Shown in pieces: positions 8,505-18,472 of a stretch of 45,105 nt of DNA; the stretch's first letter is position 1, and the number at the start of each line of letters is the position of its first letter. Position numbers and translations under genes: made by a program. The notes beneath the pieces were generated by a model. The model ran no database searches, was not told the origin of the DNA, and saw nothing but the letters and a program-made list of their open reading frames with translations. Source of the stretch: Bacillota bacterium (lineage in GTDB: Bacteria > Bacillota > Clostridia > Acetivibrionales > DTU013); NCBI GenBank assembly GCA_023411715.1, contig JAEYOM010000069.1, positions 1 to 45,105 on the forward strand. The letters run 5' to 3'.

Positions 8505-10319
8505 GTGTTTAAAACAAATGCATCCAGCTTTTTGAACTATTTAACGATTTCGCAGAAGATGGTGCTCATATTCCTGGGGTCAGTAATTCTACCCCTCGCC
8601 ATACAAAATACCTTCTATTACAGCGATACTGAAAAAAACATACAGTCGCAGATGATGCAAAGCCTCAAAAACTCGCTTGACGATACGAAAAACAAGGTCA
8701 GCGGGATAATATCCGGTACAATCACTTTATCGCACAAATACAATACCAATGAGGGACTATATAAATTTCTTGAAAACTCTTATAGCGATGATATCAATTA
8801 TCTGGTCGAATATCAGGTTAGAATAGTGGGAATGCTGAATTCCGACCTGGCGTATAATCAAAATATCAGGAAAATCAGCCTTTATACCGATAATCCGACG
8901 GTTTTCAACGGTTCACTCATAAACAAGATAAAGCCGGATGATTTTACAACGCTCGGGGAGAAGCTCATCGATTACAGGCTGTATGACCTGACCCCCGCGG
9001 AAAACGGGCCCAAGCTCAGAATATCTCTGGTACCGCTGGTTACGAAGACCTCCTATGACAGATATCTTAGTATTATCAGGCCTTTGAGGTACTATCCCCA
9101 GTATTCGGATTACCAGAAGCTTTTGAGAATCGACATTGATGTTTCCTATATATCCTCAATACTTGAAAATAACAGCATGTTTGACAATATAGTTCTGGTA
9201 GACACGGATAACCGTATTATCGCTGCTGCAAATTCATATCACGAGTTCGGTAAATACGACATATTTTCGGAAGACAAGCTAAAGCCGGGGATAGTTGTAC
9301 TCAAGCAGCCCCTTAATGATTTACCCATCTCACTGTACGGATATTACAACACAAAAATAATTTCCAACGAGTTCGCGAAAATGAGATGGAAGACGCTCTT
9401 TATCATTTTATGCAGCATGATACCCGCACTCTTTTGCATCCTTCTGGTAGCAGGCAATATTACCAAACGTACAAAGCTTGTAGTAAATCTGTCAAAACAG
9501 GTAGCACAGGGAAATTTCATACAGATCCCCCAAAAAAGCACCGGCAATGATGAAATAGGTATACTGGCGGAAAGCATGAATCAGATGAGCATGAAATTAA
9601 AAACTTTGATCGACGAGGAGTATAATGCGCGCATATTAAAAGCCCAGCTGGAACGGGAAACCGCGCAAACCAAGCTATTGGCCCTTCAAAGTCAGGTAAA
9701 CCCGCACTTTATGTTCAACGCGCTTGAGAGCATCCGCTTAAAGGCTATGGCCAAGAAGGAAACCGAAACTGCCGAAATGATAATGTATATGTCGCAAATG
9801 TTCAGGCATCTGATCAACTGGAATGATGACATAACATATCTGATGGATGAAATCAAATTTCTCTACGAATTTTTAAGTATACAAAAATACAGGTTTGACG
9901 ATGAATTCGAGTATTCCGTCAAGGTTGAAGAAGAAGCCGAAAAATGCCTGATCCCCAAATTCATTATACAGCCGTTGGTCGAGAATGCCTGTGTGCACGG
10001 GGTTGAAGCAATTTCAAACAACAGGTATGTTGAAATAAATGCATTTTTCAGAGAAGACCGGCTTGTGGTAACTGTGAGCGACAACGGCTCCGGAATCAGC
10101 GGCGAAAGGCTTGAAAGCCTCAGGGAGATGCTTTCGGGCGGTAAAAAGCTGACCGAAAGCGTCGGACTTTTCAATATATATCAACGCATGGTTTTGTATT
10201 ACGGTAGGGAATTTACGTTTGATGTCAGCAGTGAATTGGGAATGGGTACGAAAATAACCATAATCGTTCCGGTAAGACATTCGAAGGAGGAGTTCGGTGT
10301 ACTCAATTTTGCTGATTGA
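8505..10319 (+). CDS. YesM-type sensor histidine kinase
   Basis: The product (604 residues from GTG 8505, chosen because TTGGAGGT lies 6-7 bases upstream) has an N-terminal membrane helix (about residues 18-36), a large extracellular sensor domain, a second helix around residues 300-325, a HAMP linker, and a cytoplasmic kinase of the His_kinase (PF06580) plus HATPase type. The phospho-acceptor His is about residue 401 in QVNPHFMFNAL; the ATP-lid N box LVENACVHG is near residue 494. YesM-type kinases respond to extracellular sugars and phosphorylate a YesN-type regulator. Its stop codon overlaps the regulator gene by 23 bp, so the two are translationally coupled. Likely targets are the binding protein and permease genes downstream and possibly the divergent hydrolase operon. 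Confidence 0.93.
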   Translation: MFKTNASSFLNYLTISQKMVLIFLGSVILPLAIQNTFYYSDTEKNIQSQMMQSLKNSLDDTKNKVSGIISGTITLSHKYNTNEGLYKFLENSYSDDINYLVEYQVRIVGMLNSDLAYNQNIRKISLYTDNPTVFNGSLINKIKPDDFTTLGEKLIDYRLYDLTPAENGPKLRISLVPLVTKTSYDRYLSIIRPLRYYPQYSDYQKLLRIDIDVSYISSILENNSMFDNIVLVDTDNRIIAAANSYHEFGKYDIFSEDKLKPGIVVLKQPLNDLPISLYGYYNTKIISNEFAKMRWKTLFIILCSMIPALFCILLVAGNITKRTKLVVNLSKQVAQGNFIQIPQKSTGNDEIGILAESMNQMSMKLKTLIDEEYNARILKAQLERETAQTKLLALQSQVNPHFMFNALESIRLKAMAKKETETAEMIMYMSQMFRHLINWNDDITYLMDEIKFLYEFLSIQKYRFDDEFEYSVKVEEEAEKCLIPKFIIQPLVENACVHGVEAISNNRYVEINAFFREDRLVVTVSDNGSGISGERLESLREMLSGGKKLTESVGLFNIYQRMVLYYGREFTFDVSSELGMGTKITIIVPVRHSKEEFGVLNFAD

Positions 10320-11823
10320 TGATGAAAAAAGCATAAGAGAGAACCTTGCAAAGGCTATACCCTTCGAAGAGCATGGATTTTGGGTCAGCAGTGCCGCCCA
10401 GAACGGCAAGGAGGCTCTCGAGAAGCTTCCATCCGTGTGCCCTGATTTGATCCTGCTCGACGTGCGCATGCCCGTAATGGACGGTCTTGAATTTGTGAGG
10501 CTATTGAGGCAAAGCGAGTATGCCAATACTCAGGTAGTCATGCTTTCGGGCTATTATGAATTCGAATATGCGAAGGAAGCAATTAAATACGGAGTAAAGG
10601 CATATTTGAGCAAGCCGGTTGATATTAAAGAAATACTGCCGTTATTGGAAAAAATTCGCGTGGAACTGGACAATTACCGTAATGAAAAGGATAATTTAAT
10701 CAATCGTGAATATATGAAGCTTTTCCAAAAGCTGTACAACGGCGTACGAATAGAAAGAAGCATATTCAAGGGATATACGTATATGGTCTGTGTACTGCTG
10801 CAGTGTAAAAACGGCAGCGGGATTGAAAACCCTCATAATACGATACAGGAATGTCTTACAAAGCAATTGGGGGAGCTGGACAACTACCAGTTCCGTGTCA
10901 GAGGCAGCCAATACTCATACTTACTGCCTCCTAAAACCCTTGAACGTTATAATTACAAAAAAAAGGCCCTTGCATTCAATCTATCTGAGGAATTGAAAAA
11001 GGAGGGCCTGGAATGTGCCTTTCTCTTCGATTCCTATGTTTTTGAACATAATAAGGATACTTTCAGAGAAGATCTATCGGATCACAATTATGAAATGCTG
11101 ACAGAACTGTTTTTCTCGGGAGGGGAATTCCTGGATTACTATCCCGGTAATTTTAAGGCGGGAGGGGAATTCTATCTCGAGACGAAATACCTGGAACAGA
11201 TAAAGCAGCATATATTATCGCTTGACAGGAACGGAATGCTGCAGGATGTTGAAAGGCTTGCGGACGGGATTTACAGAGAGCATACGGGAATTCAGTTTGT
11301 TCAGGAGATAATCTACAGGATCTATTATCTTCTCGTCAACGAAATATCCAAGGTTACCGATTCAGACAAAAGCGAGCATTTCCTGCTGCGTCCTGAATGG
11401 ATGGATAATCCGTATTTCTTTACCTTCCCCCAATGGCAGGAAATGCTGCGTTCTCTAATAACGGACGGCTTCGATTTCGTCGAGAGAAACTGCCGCCTTA
11501 CAAATGCCGGTATCAGCAAAGAGGTAATTGAGTACATACACTCGCACTATATGGAACAGTTCAGTTTGAAACAGGTTGCGGATATATTCTATATAAACGC
11601 CGCATACCTTGGAAGGGTATTTCAAAAGACTACCGGTATGTGCTTTAAGGAATATGTAAACAAAATACGCATTTCAGAAGCAAAAAGGCTTCTGTTGCAG
11701 ACAGACAGGCTTATATACGAAATAGCAAACGACGTTGGCTTTACAGAAAGCAGCTATTTTATTGTGAAGTTTTCCCAGGAGGTCGGGAAAAGCCCGTCGG
11801 AATACAGAAACGAGATACAGTGA
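10297..11823 (+). CDS. YesN-type response regulator with AraC DNA-binding domain
   Basis: The 508-residue protein begins with a receiver domain: acidic pocket in LLIDDEK, phospho-acceptor Asp55 in LILLDVRMP, and Lys106 in YLSKP. A long middle region of no clear family follows. The last hundred residues form the AraC double helix-turn-helix (YIHSHYMEQFSLKQVADIF ... ending SPSEYRNEIQ). GTG 10297 is the start, with GAAGGAGG six bases upstream, inside the kinase gene. It pairs with the upstream kinase and probably activates sugar uptake and hydrolase genes on both sides. Confidence 0.93.
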   Translation: MYSILLIDDEKSIRENLAKAIPFEEHGFWVSSAAQNGKEALEKLPSVCPDLILLDVRMPVMDGLEFVRLLRQSEYANTQVVMLSGYYEFEYAKEAIKYGVKAYLSKPVDIKEILPLLEKIRVELDNYRNEKDNLINREYMKLFQKLYNGVRIERSIFKGYTYMVCVLLQCKNGSGIENPHNTIQECLTKQLGELDNYQFRVRGSQYSYLLPPKTLERYNYKKKALAFNLSEELKKEGLECAFLFDSYVFEHNKDTFREDLSDHNYEMLTELFFSGGEFLDYYPGNFKAGGEFYLETKYLEQIKQHILSLDRNGMLQDVERLADGIYREHTGIQFVQEIIYRIYYLLVNEISKVTDSDKSEHFLLRPEWMDNPYFFTFPQWQEMLRSLITDGFDFVERNCRLTNAGISKEVIEYIHSHYMEQFSLKQVADIFYINAAYLGRVFQKTTGMCFKEYVNKIRISEAKRLLLQTDRLIYEIANDVGFTESSYFIVKFSQEVGKSPSEYRNEIQ

Positions 11824-11833
11824 AATAAGGTGG

Positions 11834-11899
11834 GCTAAATTAGGCCGCACCTATGTATCTGTTCCCATAGTGAATCCCGGCGTAAGGGATTTTATCTAG
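11834..11899 (+). pseudogene. Relic of a sugar-binding protein gene
   Basis: The gap between the regulator and the binding-protein gene contains the frame RTYVSVPIVNPGVRDFI followed by TAG. It lines up with RTYVAVPIANPGVKDNYI inside the intact binding protein downstream (around nt 13,064-13,120). It has no start and is only about 21 codons, so it is a degenerate piece of a paralogous gene. It also forms a small hairpin (11873-11891) followed by a few Ts. Confidence 0.6.
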
Positions 11900-12019
11900 A
11901 AAACTATACATTACCACTTAAATAAGTATAATTTTTGAAACTTTCAGTACTTTTTTTTAAATGAGCCAGGTTGCACTCTATGCTACGATTAAAAAAAAAG
12001 AAAGGTGGATGTTCCAAAA

Positions 12020-13774
12020 ATGAAAATGCTTAGAATCGTATTGGCTGCATTGCTGGTTGTCTCAATGATTTTCTCAGTCGCTGCATGCGGCGCTGCAAAT
12101 CAACCGGCAAACTCAACAGCTGAAGTCGGATCCTCGGCTCCGGAGGCAAGCGCAGATTCTGCTTCTACAACTCCCGCAGTTGAAAAGGACGCTGAAACAG
12201 GTCTGACTCCCATGGCTGACAGGTCACCCTTTACCTACACTCTGTTTATTCGTGACCCCGGCCAGGCGCCGTCGAAGGACAACCCGGTTCTCAAGAAGAT
12301 CACCGAATTGACCGGTGTCACGGTCGATTTCCAGTTCCTCGTAGGAGATCTGAATGAAAAGGTCGGCGTTCTGCTTGCAGGCGGCGACTACCCGGATGTA
12401 ATGTTCGGCGCAGAAGCAAAGAAATTCTTTGACGCCGGAGCACTCATCCCCGTAGAAGATTACATCAACAAATATCCGAATCTGAAGGCACACTATGCTC
12501 CTTTCATGAAGACGATGGTAGCTGCATTGGACGGAAAACACGCTTATTGTGTAGAGAATTACAACGCCGTACCGAATACGCCCGCTCCAATCTTTACTGA
12601 CGGCGGCGTAGGCTTTTTCATGCAGAAGGCAGTTATTCAGGATTCCGGCTACAAGATACCTAAGACATTGGATGAATACTTCAAGATGATCGAAGACTAC
12701 AAGGCTAAGTATCCGACAATCGACGGAGCAAAGACCATAGGCTTCGAAATCCTGTGCGACGGCTGGAGAGATTTCTGCCTGCGCAATCCCGCGCAGCACC
12801 TTATGGGCGCCGGCAATGACGGTGATGTTTACGTAGATCCGAATACGCTGGTAGCATCGCTGTATCAGATCAGCGATACCGCAAAGGCATACTATAAGAA
12901 GCTGAATGAAGAATACCGCAAGGGCGTCATTGAAGCAGAAACCTTCACAGAGAACTATGACCAGTATATCGCAAGAATGTCCACCGGTGCTGTTCTGGGT
13001 ATGTTCGATCAGGGCTGGAACTTCAACAATGGTACGTTCGCTTTGCAATCCGCCGGAAAATTTGAACGTACGTACGTTGCAGTACCGATCGCAAATCCCG
13101 GTGTCAAGGACAACTATATCGATCCTCCGTCCGGAACGATTTCCGGTACAGGCGGACTCACTGTTTCGACAAAATGCAAGAATCCCGATCGTCTGTTTGC
13201 TTTCTGGGATTGGCTGCTGAACCGTGAGGTTCAGGACTATCTGCAGTGGGGTACGGAAGGCAAAGACTGGACCAAGGTTGGAACAGTCGGTAGAGTATTG
13301 ACTAAAGAACGCAGAGACCTCACCAGAGACAATGCAAAGAGGCGCGACACGACCGGTGATACGCTGTGGCAGTATACGCCGAAGATGCAGGGCCTGTATG
13401 ATGACGGTGCTCCTTGCGGACCTGGCGATTCTGCAGATGAATATCTGGCATCTCAGAGCGAGTCTGACCAGAAATTCCTGAAGGATTTGAACATCCAGTT
13501 CCCGGCTCAGATACTCTCGACGCCGACTCAGCGTCCTGCTTATTATCCTGTATGGTCATTCCCGCTTGAAGACGGAAGTCCGGCAAAGGTTGCTACCAAC
13601 AAGATAGCGGATACCTGCCGCAAGTACTATCCGCAGCTTATTCTCTCTGATCCCAGCAAGTATGACGCGCTATGGGATAAATTCCTAAAGGAAATCGAAT
13701 CCGATAATCCGAATGCTTATCTTGATGAAATAAACAAACAGATAAAAGCAAAAATGGAATTAGCTAAGCAATAA
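12020..13774 (+). CDS. ABC sugar importer, LplA/YtcQ-like solute-binding lipoprotein
   Basis: The protein of about 584 residues carries a lipoprotein signal peptide ending in VAAC, with lipidated Cys23, then a Ser/Ala/Thr-rich linker and a family-1 extracellular solute-binding fold. The long size is typical of LplA/YtcQ-type proteins that bind complex oligosaccharides. ATG 12020 is preferred: AAAGGTGG stands 11 bases upstream, while the frame also opens at GTG 12005. A possible promoter (TTGAAA 11935-11940, 16 bp, TTAAAT 11957-11962) lies upstream. It is followed after a hairpin by two matching permease genes, with no ATPase gene nearby. Confidence 0.92.
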   Translation: MKMLRIVLAALLVVSMIFSVAACGAANQPANSTAEVGSSAPEASADSASTTPAVEKDAETGLTPMADRSPFTYTLFIRDPGQAPSKDNPVLKKITELTGVTVDFQFLVGDLNEKVGVLLAGGDYPDVMFGAEAKKFFDAGALIPVEDYINKYPNLKAHYAPFMKTMVAALDGKHAYCVENYNAVPNTPAPIFTDGGVGFFMQKAVIQDSGYKIPKTLDEYFKMIEDYKAKYPTIDGAKTIGFEILCDGWRDFCLRNPAQHLMGAGNDGDVYVDPNTLVASLYQISDTAKAYYKKLNEEYRKGVIEAETFTENYDQYIARMSTGAVLGMFDQGWNFNNGTFALQSAGKFERTYVAVPIANPGVKDNYIDPPSGTISGTGGLTVSTKCKNPDRLFAFWDWLLNREVQDYLQWGTEGKDWTKVGTVGRVLTKERRDLTRDNAKRRDTTGDTLWQYTPKMQGLYDDGAPCGPGDSADEYLASQSESDQKFLKDLNIQFPAQILSTPTQRPAYYPVWSFPLEDGSPAKVATNKIADTCRKYYPQLILSDPSKYDALWDKFLKEIESDNPNAYLDEINKQIKAKMELAKQ

Positions 13775-13791
13775 AGGATTATAGTCCTAGT

Positions 13792-13820
13792 TATGAAGAG
13801 AGGATATTCCTCTCTTCATA
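13792..13820 (+). terminator. Intercistronic hairpin after the binding-protein gene
   Basis: A 12-bp perfect stem (TATGAAGAGAGG / CCTCTCTTCATA) with a 5-nt loop lies 17 bp after the stop codon. Only a weak T-rich stretch follows, so it likely acts as a partial terminator or 3' mRNA stabiliser, giving more binding protein than permease, as is usual for such operons. Confidence 0.7.
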
Positions 13821-13868
13821 GCTTTATTAAAAGCGTTATAACTACCAACAGGATTTGGAGAGATGAAT

Positions 13869-14831
13869 ATGGCTGTCAATGATTTAGCGTTACAGAAGAA
13901 GGCTATAAAGCTTGTAGAGCGGAAAAAGCTTCTAAACCGTTACAAATCCCAAAAATCACTTTTTCTTATGATAATTCCATGCATGATCATCACCTTTATA
14001 TTTTCCTATTGGCCGCTTTCAGGATGGATCATGGCATTTCAAAATTTTAGACCGAATAAGGGGTATTTTAAATCTACATTCGTGGGTTTTGACCAGTTCA
14101 AGTTTCTATTCAATGATCACATCTTCTGGCAGGATTTCAGAAATACGCTCGCAATGTCGGTATTAAATCTGATTTTCGGCTTCGTTTTTGCTATAGTGTT
14201 TGCGTTGCTATTAAATGAGATACGTAGTTTGGGATTTAAGCGTATTACTCAGACGGCTGCATATCTGCCGCATTTTCTGAGCTGGGTAATAGTTTGCTCC
14301 CTTATTTCCAATATGCTGTCTACCTATGACGGTACGCTGAATAATTTATTTATGTGGCTGGGACTGATAGACAAGCCCGTACTGTGGCTTGGCGAGCCTA
14401 ATTATTTCTGGTGGATCGTCGCATTTTCCAACGTATGGAAGGAAATGGGCTGGAATTCCATCATTTATATTGCAGCGATGTCGGCAATCGACCCTCAACT
14501 GTATGAATCGTGTGAAATAGACGGTGGTAACCGTTACCAAAAAATATGGCATATTACACTTCCCGGGATTCGTCCGACAATCATCGTTCTTTTGATCATG
14601 AACATTGGGTGGATAATGAATGCAGGCTTTGAAATTCAATATCTGCTGGGCAGAGGCCTGGTAATGGATGTTTCTGAGACAATCGACATTTTCGTTCTGA
14701 AATACGGTATCACGCTGGGCAATTATTCCCTGGCTACCGCGAGCGGTATGTTAAAGTCGGTGATATCCATCGTACTGTTGGCTGTCACAAATTACATTTC
14801 AGGAAGATTGGATGAAGAAAGTGTGTTCTAG
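13869..14831 (+). CDS. ABC sugar importer permease, LplB-like
   Basis: About 320 residues with six predicted membrane helices (first helix near residues 33-55) and the cytoplasmic EAA loop YESCEIDGGNRYQKIWHI at about residues 214-231, which contacts the ATPase. It is the first of two inner-membrane channel subunits for the binding protein encoded upstream. I prefer ATG 13869, since GGAGAG (13857-13862) directly abuts the alternative ATG 13863. The next permease gene starts 12 bp after its stop. The LplB/YteP type normally works with long binding proteins such as the one here. Confidence 0.93.
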   Translation: MAVNDLALQKKAIKLVERKKLLNRYKSQKSLFLMIIPCMIITFIFSYWPLSGWIMAFQNFRPNKGYFKSTFVGFDQFKFLFNDHIFWQDFRNTLAMSVLNLIFGFVFAIVFALLLNEIRSLGFKRITQTAAYLPHFLSWVIVCSLISNMLSTYDGTLNNLFMWLGLIDKPVLWLGEPNYFWWIVAFSNVWKEMGWNSIIYIAAMSAIDPQLYESCEIDGGNRYQKIWHITLPGIRPTIIVLLIMNIGWIMNAGFEIQYLLGRGLVMDVSETIDIFVLKYGITLGNYSLATASGMLKSVISIVLLAVTNYISGRLDEESVF

Positions 14832-14843
14832 GGGGAGAAGACA

Positions 14844-15761
14844 ATGACTCAAAGCGTGATTAGAATAAAAAGAACCAAATTGGAGCCTATTATTTTTTAT
14901 TCCATTAATACCATCATAATGGTGTTGGTAATGATAGTTATGATTTACCCTTTTTGGAATACTATTGCGGTATCGTTCAACAATTCACGGGACACATTGC
15001 GCGGAGGTATTACTTTTTGGCCGCGGGATTTTTCGCTGTTCAATTATGAGACGGTATTCAAAAACAAGCTTCTCATAATAGCCTCCATAAACTCCGTACT
15101 CCGTACTTTAATTTCGACGGTTCTGGGAGTATTCACATCTGCTATGATAGGCTATGTACTGTCACGTCCGGAATTCCTGTGGCGGAAATTAGTTACGAGA
15201 TTTTTCCTCCTGACAATGTACGTGTCGGCCGGGCTGATTCCACAATACTTCCTGATGAGGAATCTGCACCTGATCGGTAACTTTGCCGTTTACATCATTC
15301 CGGGATTGATCAGCGCCTTTAACATCATAATAGTAAGAGCCTATATGCAGACACTGCCGAGCAGCCTTGCAGAGGCGGCTCAGATAGACGGAGCCGGACA
15401 TTTCAGAATTTTCATCCAGATCATCCTTCCAGTCTGCAAGCCTGTCCTGGCCACAATAGCTCTGTGGTGTGCGGTCGGCGCGTGGAACTCCTGGTTCGAC
15501 ACCTTCATATATTGCTTCGGCAAGGATAACCTGACAACTCTGCAGTATGAAATGATGAAAATGATTTCCGCCTCCATGAGTTCAGGGACAAATAAAAGCG
15601 CGGACGCGGTTTATGGAAACATGGTCGTGACCGACTCGGTAACTCCAGTTTCCATCCGTGCGGCAGTTACCATAGTAGCGTCCGTACCGATACTGATTGT
15701 ATACCCATTCCTTCAGAAGTATTTCGTTAACGGTGTTATGATCGGTTCGGTGAAAGGCTAG
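14844..15761 (+). CDS. ABC sugar importer permease, LplC/YtcP-like
   Basis: The 305-residue product is the second channel subunit of the CUT1 sugar importer. It has six predicted membrane helices and the EAA-type loop LAEAAQIDGAGHFRIFIQI in its second half. AGGGGGAG stands a few bases before ATG 14844. It ends with NGVMIGSVKG, a common C-terminus of YtcP/LplC proteins. It follows the LplB-type gene by 12 bp and shares its transcript. An ATPase of MsmX type encoded elsewhere is presumably used. Confidence 0.93.
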   Translation: MTQSVIRIKRTKLEPIIFYSINTIIMVLVMIVMIYPFWNTIAVSFNNSRDTLRGGITFWPRDFSLFNYETVFKNKLLIIASINSVLRTLISTVLGVFTSAMIGYVLSRPEFLWRKLVTRFFLLTMYVSAGLIPQYFLMRNLHLIGNFAVYIIPGLISAFNIIIVRAYMQTLPSSLAEAAQIDGAGHFRIFIQIILPVCKPVLATIALWCAVGAWNSWFDTFIYCFGKDNLTTLQYEMMKMISASMSSGTNKSADAVYGNMVVTDSVTPVSIRAAVTIVASVPILIVYPFLQKYFVNGVMIGSVKG

Positions 15762-15926
15762 AAAGCAGAAATCCATTAATAAGGCGCAAGGCTTTAATAA
15801 TCTGTGAAATTCAGGCTTGTTATTTATTCGGAATGCTTTAATGGGAAAACGTGGCAACCTTCGGCACCAGAAAGATAATAGGCCTGTTTTGGTATTTAAG
15901 CGGTTTTCATGCCTACACTGGGCTAT

Positions 15927-15955
15927 TTGACGAATTCATAGGACTGTATTATAAT
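15927..15955 (+). promoter_or_regulatory. Predicted sigma-A promoter of the esterase gene
   Basis: TTGACG (15927-15932) and a perfect TATAAT (15950-15955) with a 17-bp spacer lie about 80 bp before the esterase start codon. The esterase gene is therefore probably transcribed on its own as well as by readthrough. The remaining part of the 270-bp gap shows no gene. Confidence 0.65.
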
Positions 15956-16035
15956 TTTTGACAGCCATGCATTTTAATACCCTGGAGCAGTTTAAACCAT
16001 TTACGAGTTAAAATATATCGAAAAGGGTGGTAATT

Positions 16036-16830
16036 ATGTCAATTATTCATGCCGAATTTCTTTCTTCGTGCCTGAGGCGTCAGGTATCCTTCAAGGCAAT
16101 CATACCTCTTGAAAAACCGGGAACGCGCGTACCTGAGAAACGGAATCTGAAAACGCTTTATCTGCTTCACGGTTATATGGGTAATTGCACTGACTGGCTT
16201 GCCGATTCATGCGTCCATGAGCTTGCTCAAAGGCACGATATGGCAGTAATCATGCCCTCGGGCGAGAACAGCTTTTATGTGGACAACCCCGATAACGAAT
16301 CCTTTTTCGGAGAGTTCATAGGAGACGAAATTGTTGGTTTCACCAGGGCGTTGTTTCCTTTGTCGGTAAAGCGTGAGGATACATTAATCGGAGGTTTCTC
16401 CATGGGGGGATTCGGAGCAATACGGAACGGGTTGAAATATACGGAGGTTTTCGGTTCCGTTATCGCGCTTTCCTCAGCACTTATTACCGATAAACTGGCC
16501 GACGCTACCATGGATTATTCGAAAGCGCCGGAAAGTGAAAAGTATTATGTTAAAACATTTGGAAGTCTCGATCGGCTTGGCGGAAGCGACAATGATCCGA
16601 AGGCGTTGGCAAAAAAGGCGGCTGATAGCAAGGGACTGTTCCCTGATCTGTATATGGCCTGCGGAACTGAAGATTTTTTAATTGAGGAGAACAGAAGTTT
16701 TAAAAAGTATATGGAAAAACTCCGTGTACCTTTTACTTATGTGGAGGAACCGGGTTCCCATGACTGGAAGTTTTGGAATCCCCAAATTGAGAAAGCTTTG
16801 GATTGGTACGACAATATCCATACCACTTGA
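16036..16830 (+). CDS. Esterase, alpha/beta hydrolase (CE1/esterase D-like)
   Basis: The 264-residue protein is a serine esterase of the PF00756 type. The catalytic triad can be read: Ser122 in GGFSMGG, Asp213 in GTEDFL, and His242 in GSHDWKFW; the oxyanion region is LLHGYMGN. Such enzymes remove acetyl or feruloyl groups from plant oligosaccharides or act on S-formylglutathione. No signal peptide is present, so it would deacylate imported sugars. ATG 16036 is chosen since AAAGGGTGG lies six bases upstream; an in-frame GTG at 16027 is less likely. It stands between the two ABC importer clusters. Confidence 0.88.
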   Translation: MSIIHAEFLSSCLRRQVSFKAIIPLEKPGTRVPEKRNLKTLYLLHGYMGNCTDWLADSCVHELAQRHDMAVIMPSGENSFYVDNPDNESFFGEFIGDEIVGFTRALFPLSVKREDTLIGGFSMGGFGAIRNGLKYTEVFGSVIALSSALITDKLADATMDYSKAPESEKYYVKTFGSLDRLGGSDNDPKALAKKAADSKGLFPDLYMACGTEDFLIEENRSFKKYMEKLRVPFTYVEEPGSHDWKFWNPQIEKALDWYDNIHTT

Positions 16831-17022
16831 TTGCCTCGAAGAGGATGGCATTCCATATATAATCAGAGGAGATGGGATATGTCGAATCCGACTGTGAATC
16901 AATTCCGCTTTTATGCGTTTTAACTGGAAACAAAATTATAGTATTTGGACACTTTATTAAATTTTTTATTCAGCTTTCCTATGCTATCATAAATAAAAAG
17001 GTGTTAAGGAGGAGGACTATTT

Positions 17023-18432
17023 ATGAAGCTCAGGAAACTGGTTACCTTACTGCTGGTTTTCGCATTTATCGGTGCAACTCTTTTTGGATGCGGATCCGGC
17101 ACCAAGACGGGAGATGCTGCGGCAGCAGAGACGACCGCAGTAGATACTGCTGCTGCAGACACTTCAGCGACCGAAGCGTCTGCTCCCGCGGAGGATACTT
17201 TAAAGGTAGCGGACAAGGAAATGAAGATCACTTTGTGGGACATCGCAACTGAGGATCCTGCTAATAAAATACAGCAGGGAGCTGTCGACCGTTTCATGAA
17301 GGATCATCAGAATGTCAAGGTTGAAACCACCCATATCCAGAACGATTCATACAAGCAGAAACTCGTTGTGGCAATGAGCTCCGGCCAGTGTCCGAACATG
17401 TACATTCACTGGGGCGGCGGACCGATGAACGAGTACATCGATTCCGGTTTTGCAGTACCGATCACCGAACTTATGAACAAGTACAACAAGGTGCCATTCC
17501 TTAAGGCAGCAATTGCACAGAGTTCCTACAAGGGCGAGATTTATGCGGTTCCTTACAGCAGTCTCGCAGGAAGCGGCATCTACTACAACAAAACCATATT
17601 CCAGAAACTTGGACTCCAGGTTCCCCAGACTATAGCCGAATTGGAAAAGAACTGCGATACGTTGAAGAAGAACGGCTATATTCCCTTCTCTCTGGCAAAC
17701 CAGAACAAGTGGACAGGTTCCATGTATTTCATGTATCTGGTAGCCCGCTACGGCGGAGTTGAAGAATTCAATGCGGCAGTCGACGGCAGTGGTTCCTTCA
17801 CTTCTCCCGCTTTCAAGTTTGCAGCAGAGACGATACAGAAATGGATCAAGGCCGGATATTTCCCGGATGGTGTCAACAGCATAAATGCTGACGATGGACA
17901 GGACAGACAGCTGATGTACAAGGATGAAGCTGCAATGATGCTCCATGGCACATGGCAATCATCACAAATGAAAAACGACAACGCCGATTGGTATACACAA
18001 AACATAGGCTACTTTGCATTCCCGAAACTTGACGGAAGCAAGGCCGACCAGTCAATCGTAGTCGGAACTTCAATCGGCAACGGCTTCAATTTCAATACCG
18101 GAGACGACAAGGATCTTCTGAATGCATGCTTTATCCTTGCAACTCAGTATTACAATGACGATACTTACAACAAAGAACAGCTCGAAACCGGTGGTATTCC
18201 TTCAATCGAAGGCATGGGAGATTCGATCACCGATCCCTGCATGCAGCAGGTATGGAAGGACTTCACCAATGCCGGCAACGTGCAGCTTTGGTATGACCAG
18301 TATCTGCCTCCGGAAGTCGGAGAAGTTCACAAGAATACCTGTCAGGAAATCTTCGGTCTGACCAAGACTCCCGACCAGGCAAATCAGGAACTGCAGGATT
18401 CTATGCAGAAATACCTTTCCGAAAAGAAATAG
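17023..18432 (+). CDS. ABC sugar importer, family-1 solute-binding lipoprotein
   Basis: The 469-residue protein starts with a type II signal peptide and lipobox LFGC (Cys23), then an Ala/Thr/Asp-rich linker up to about residue 60, then an MsmE/UgpB-like sugar-binding domain (KITLWDIAT...; SYKGEIYAVPYS; MMLHGTWQ). AAGGAGGAGG before ATG 17023 predicts strong translation. It is the first gene of the second importer cluster (binding protein, two permeases, GH3, kinase, regulator), all on the plus strand. It differs clearly from the long binding protein of the first cluster and belongs to another CUT1 subfamily, so a different oligosaccharide is likely. Confidence 0.93.
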   Translation: MKLRKLVTLLLVFAFIGATLFGCGSGTKTGDAAAAETTAVDTAAADTSATEASAPAEDTLKVADKEMKITLWDIATEDPANKIQQGAVDRFMKDHQNVKVETTHIQNDSYKQKLVVAMSSGQCPNMYIHWGGGPMNEYIDSGFAVPITELMNKYNKVPFLKAAIAQSSYKGEIYAVPYSSLAGSGIYYNKTIFQKLGLQVPQTIAELEKNCDTLKKNGYIPFSLANQNKWTGSMYFMYLVARYGGVEEFNAAVDGSGSFTSPAFKFAAETIQKWIKAGYFPDGVNSINADDGQDRQLMYKDEAAMMLHGTWQSSQMKNDNADWYTQNIGYFAFPKLDGSKADQSIVVGTSIGNGFNFNTGDDKDLLNACFILATQYYNDDTYNKEQLETGGIPSIEGMGDSITDPCMQQVWKDFTNAGNVQLWYDQYLPPEVGEVHKNTCQEIFGLTKTPDQANQELQDSMQKYLSEKK

Positions 18433-18472
18433 CAGATCAAGTGAACCATCATTAGTTCAAATAGCTTAAAAG

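Noticed and set aside
12224..13048. Long minus-strand ORF (274 codons)
   Set aside because: Fully antisense to the binding-protein gene, which has clear family features; a codon-bias shadow.
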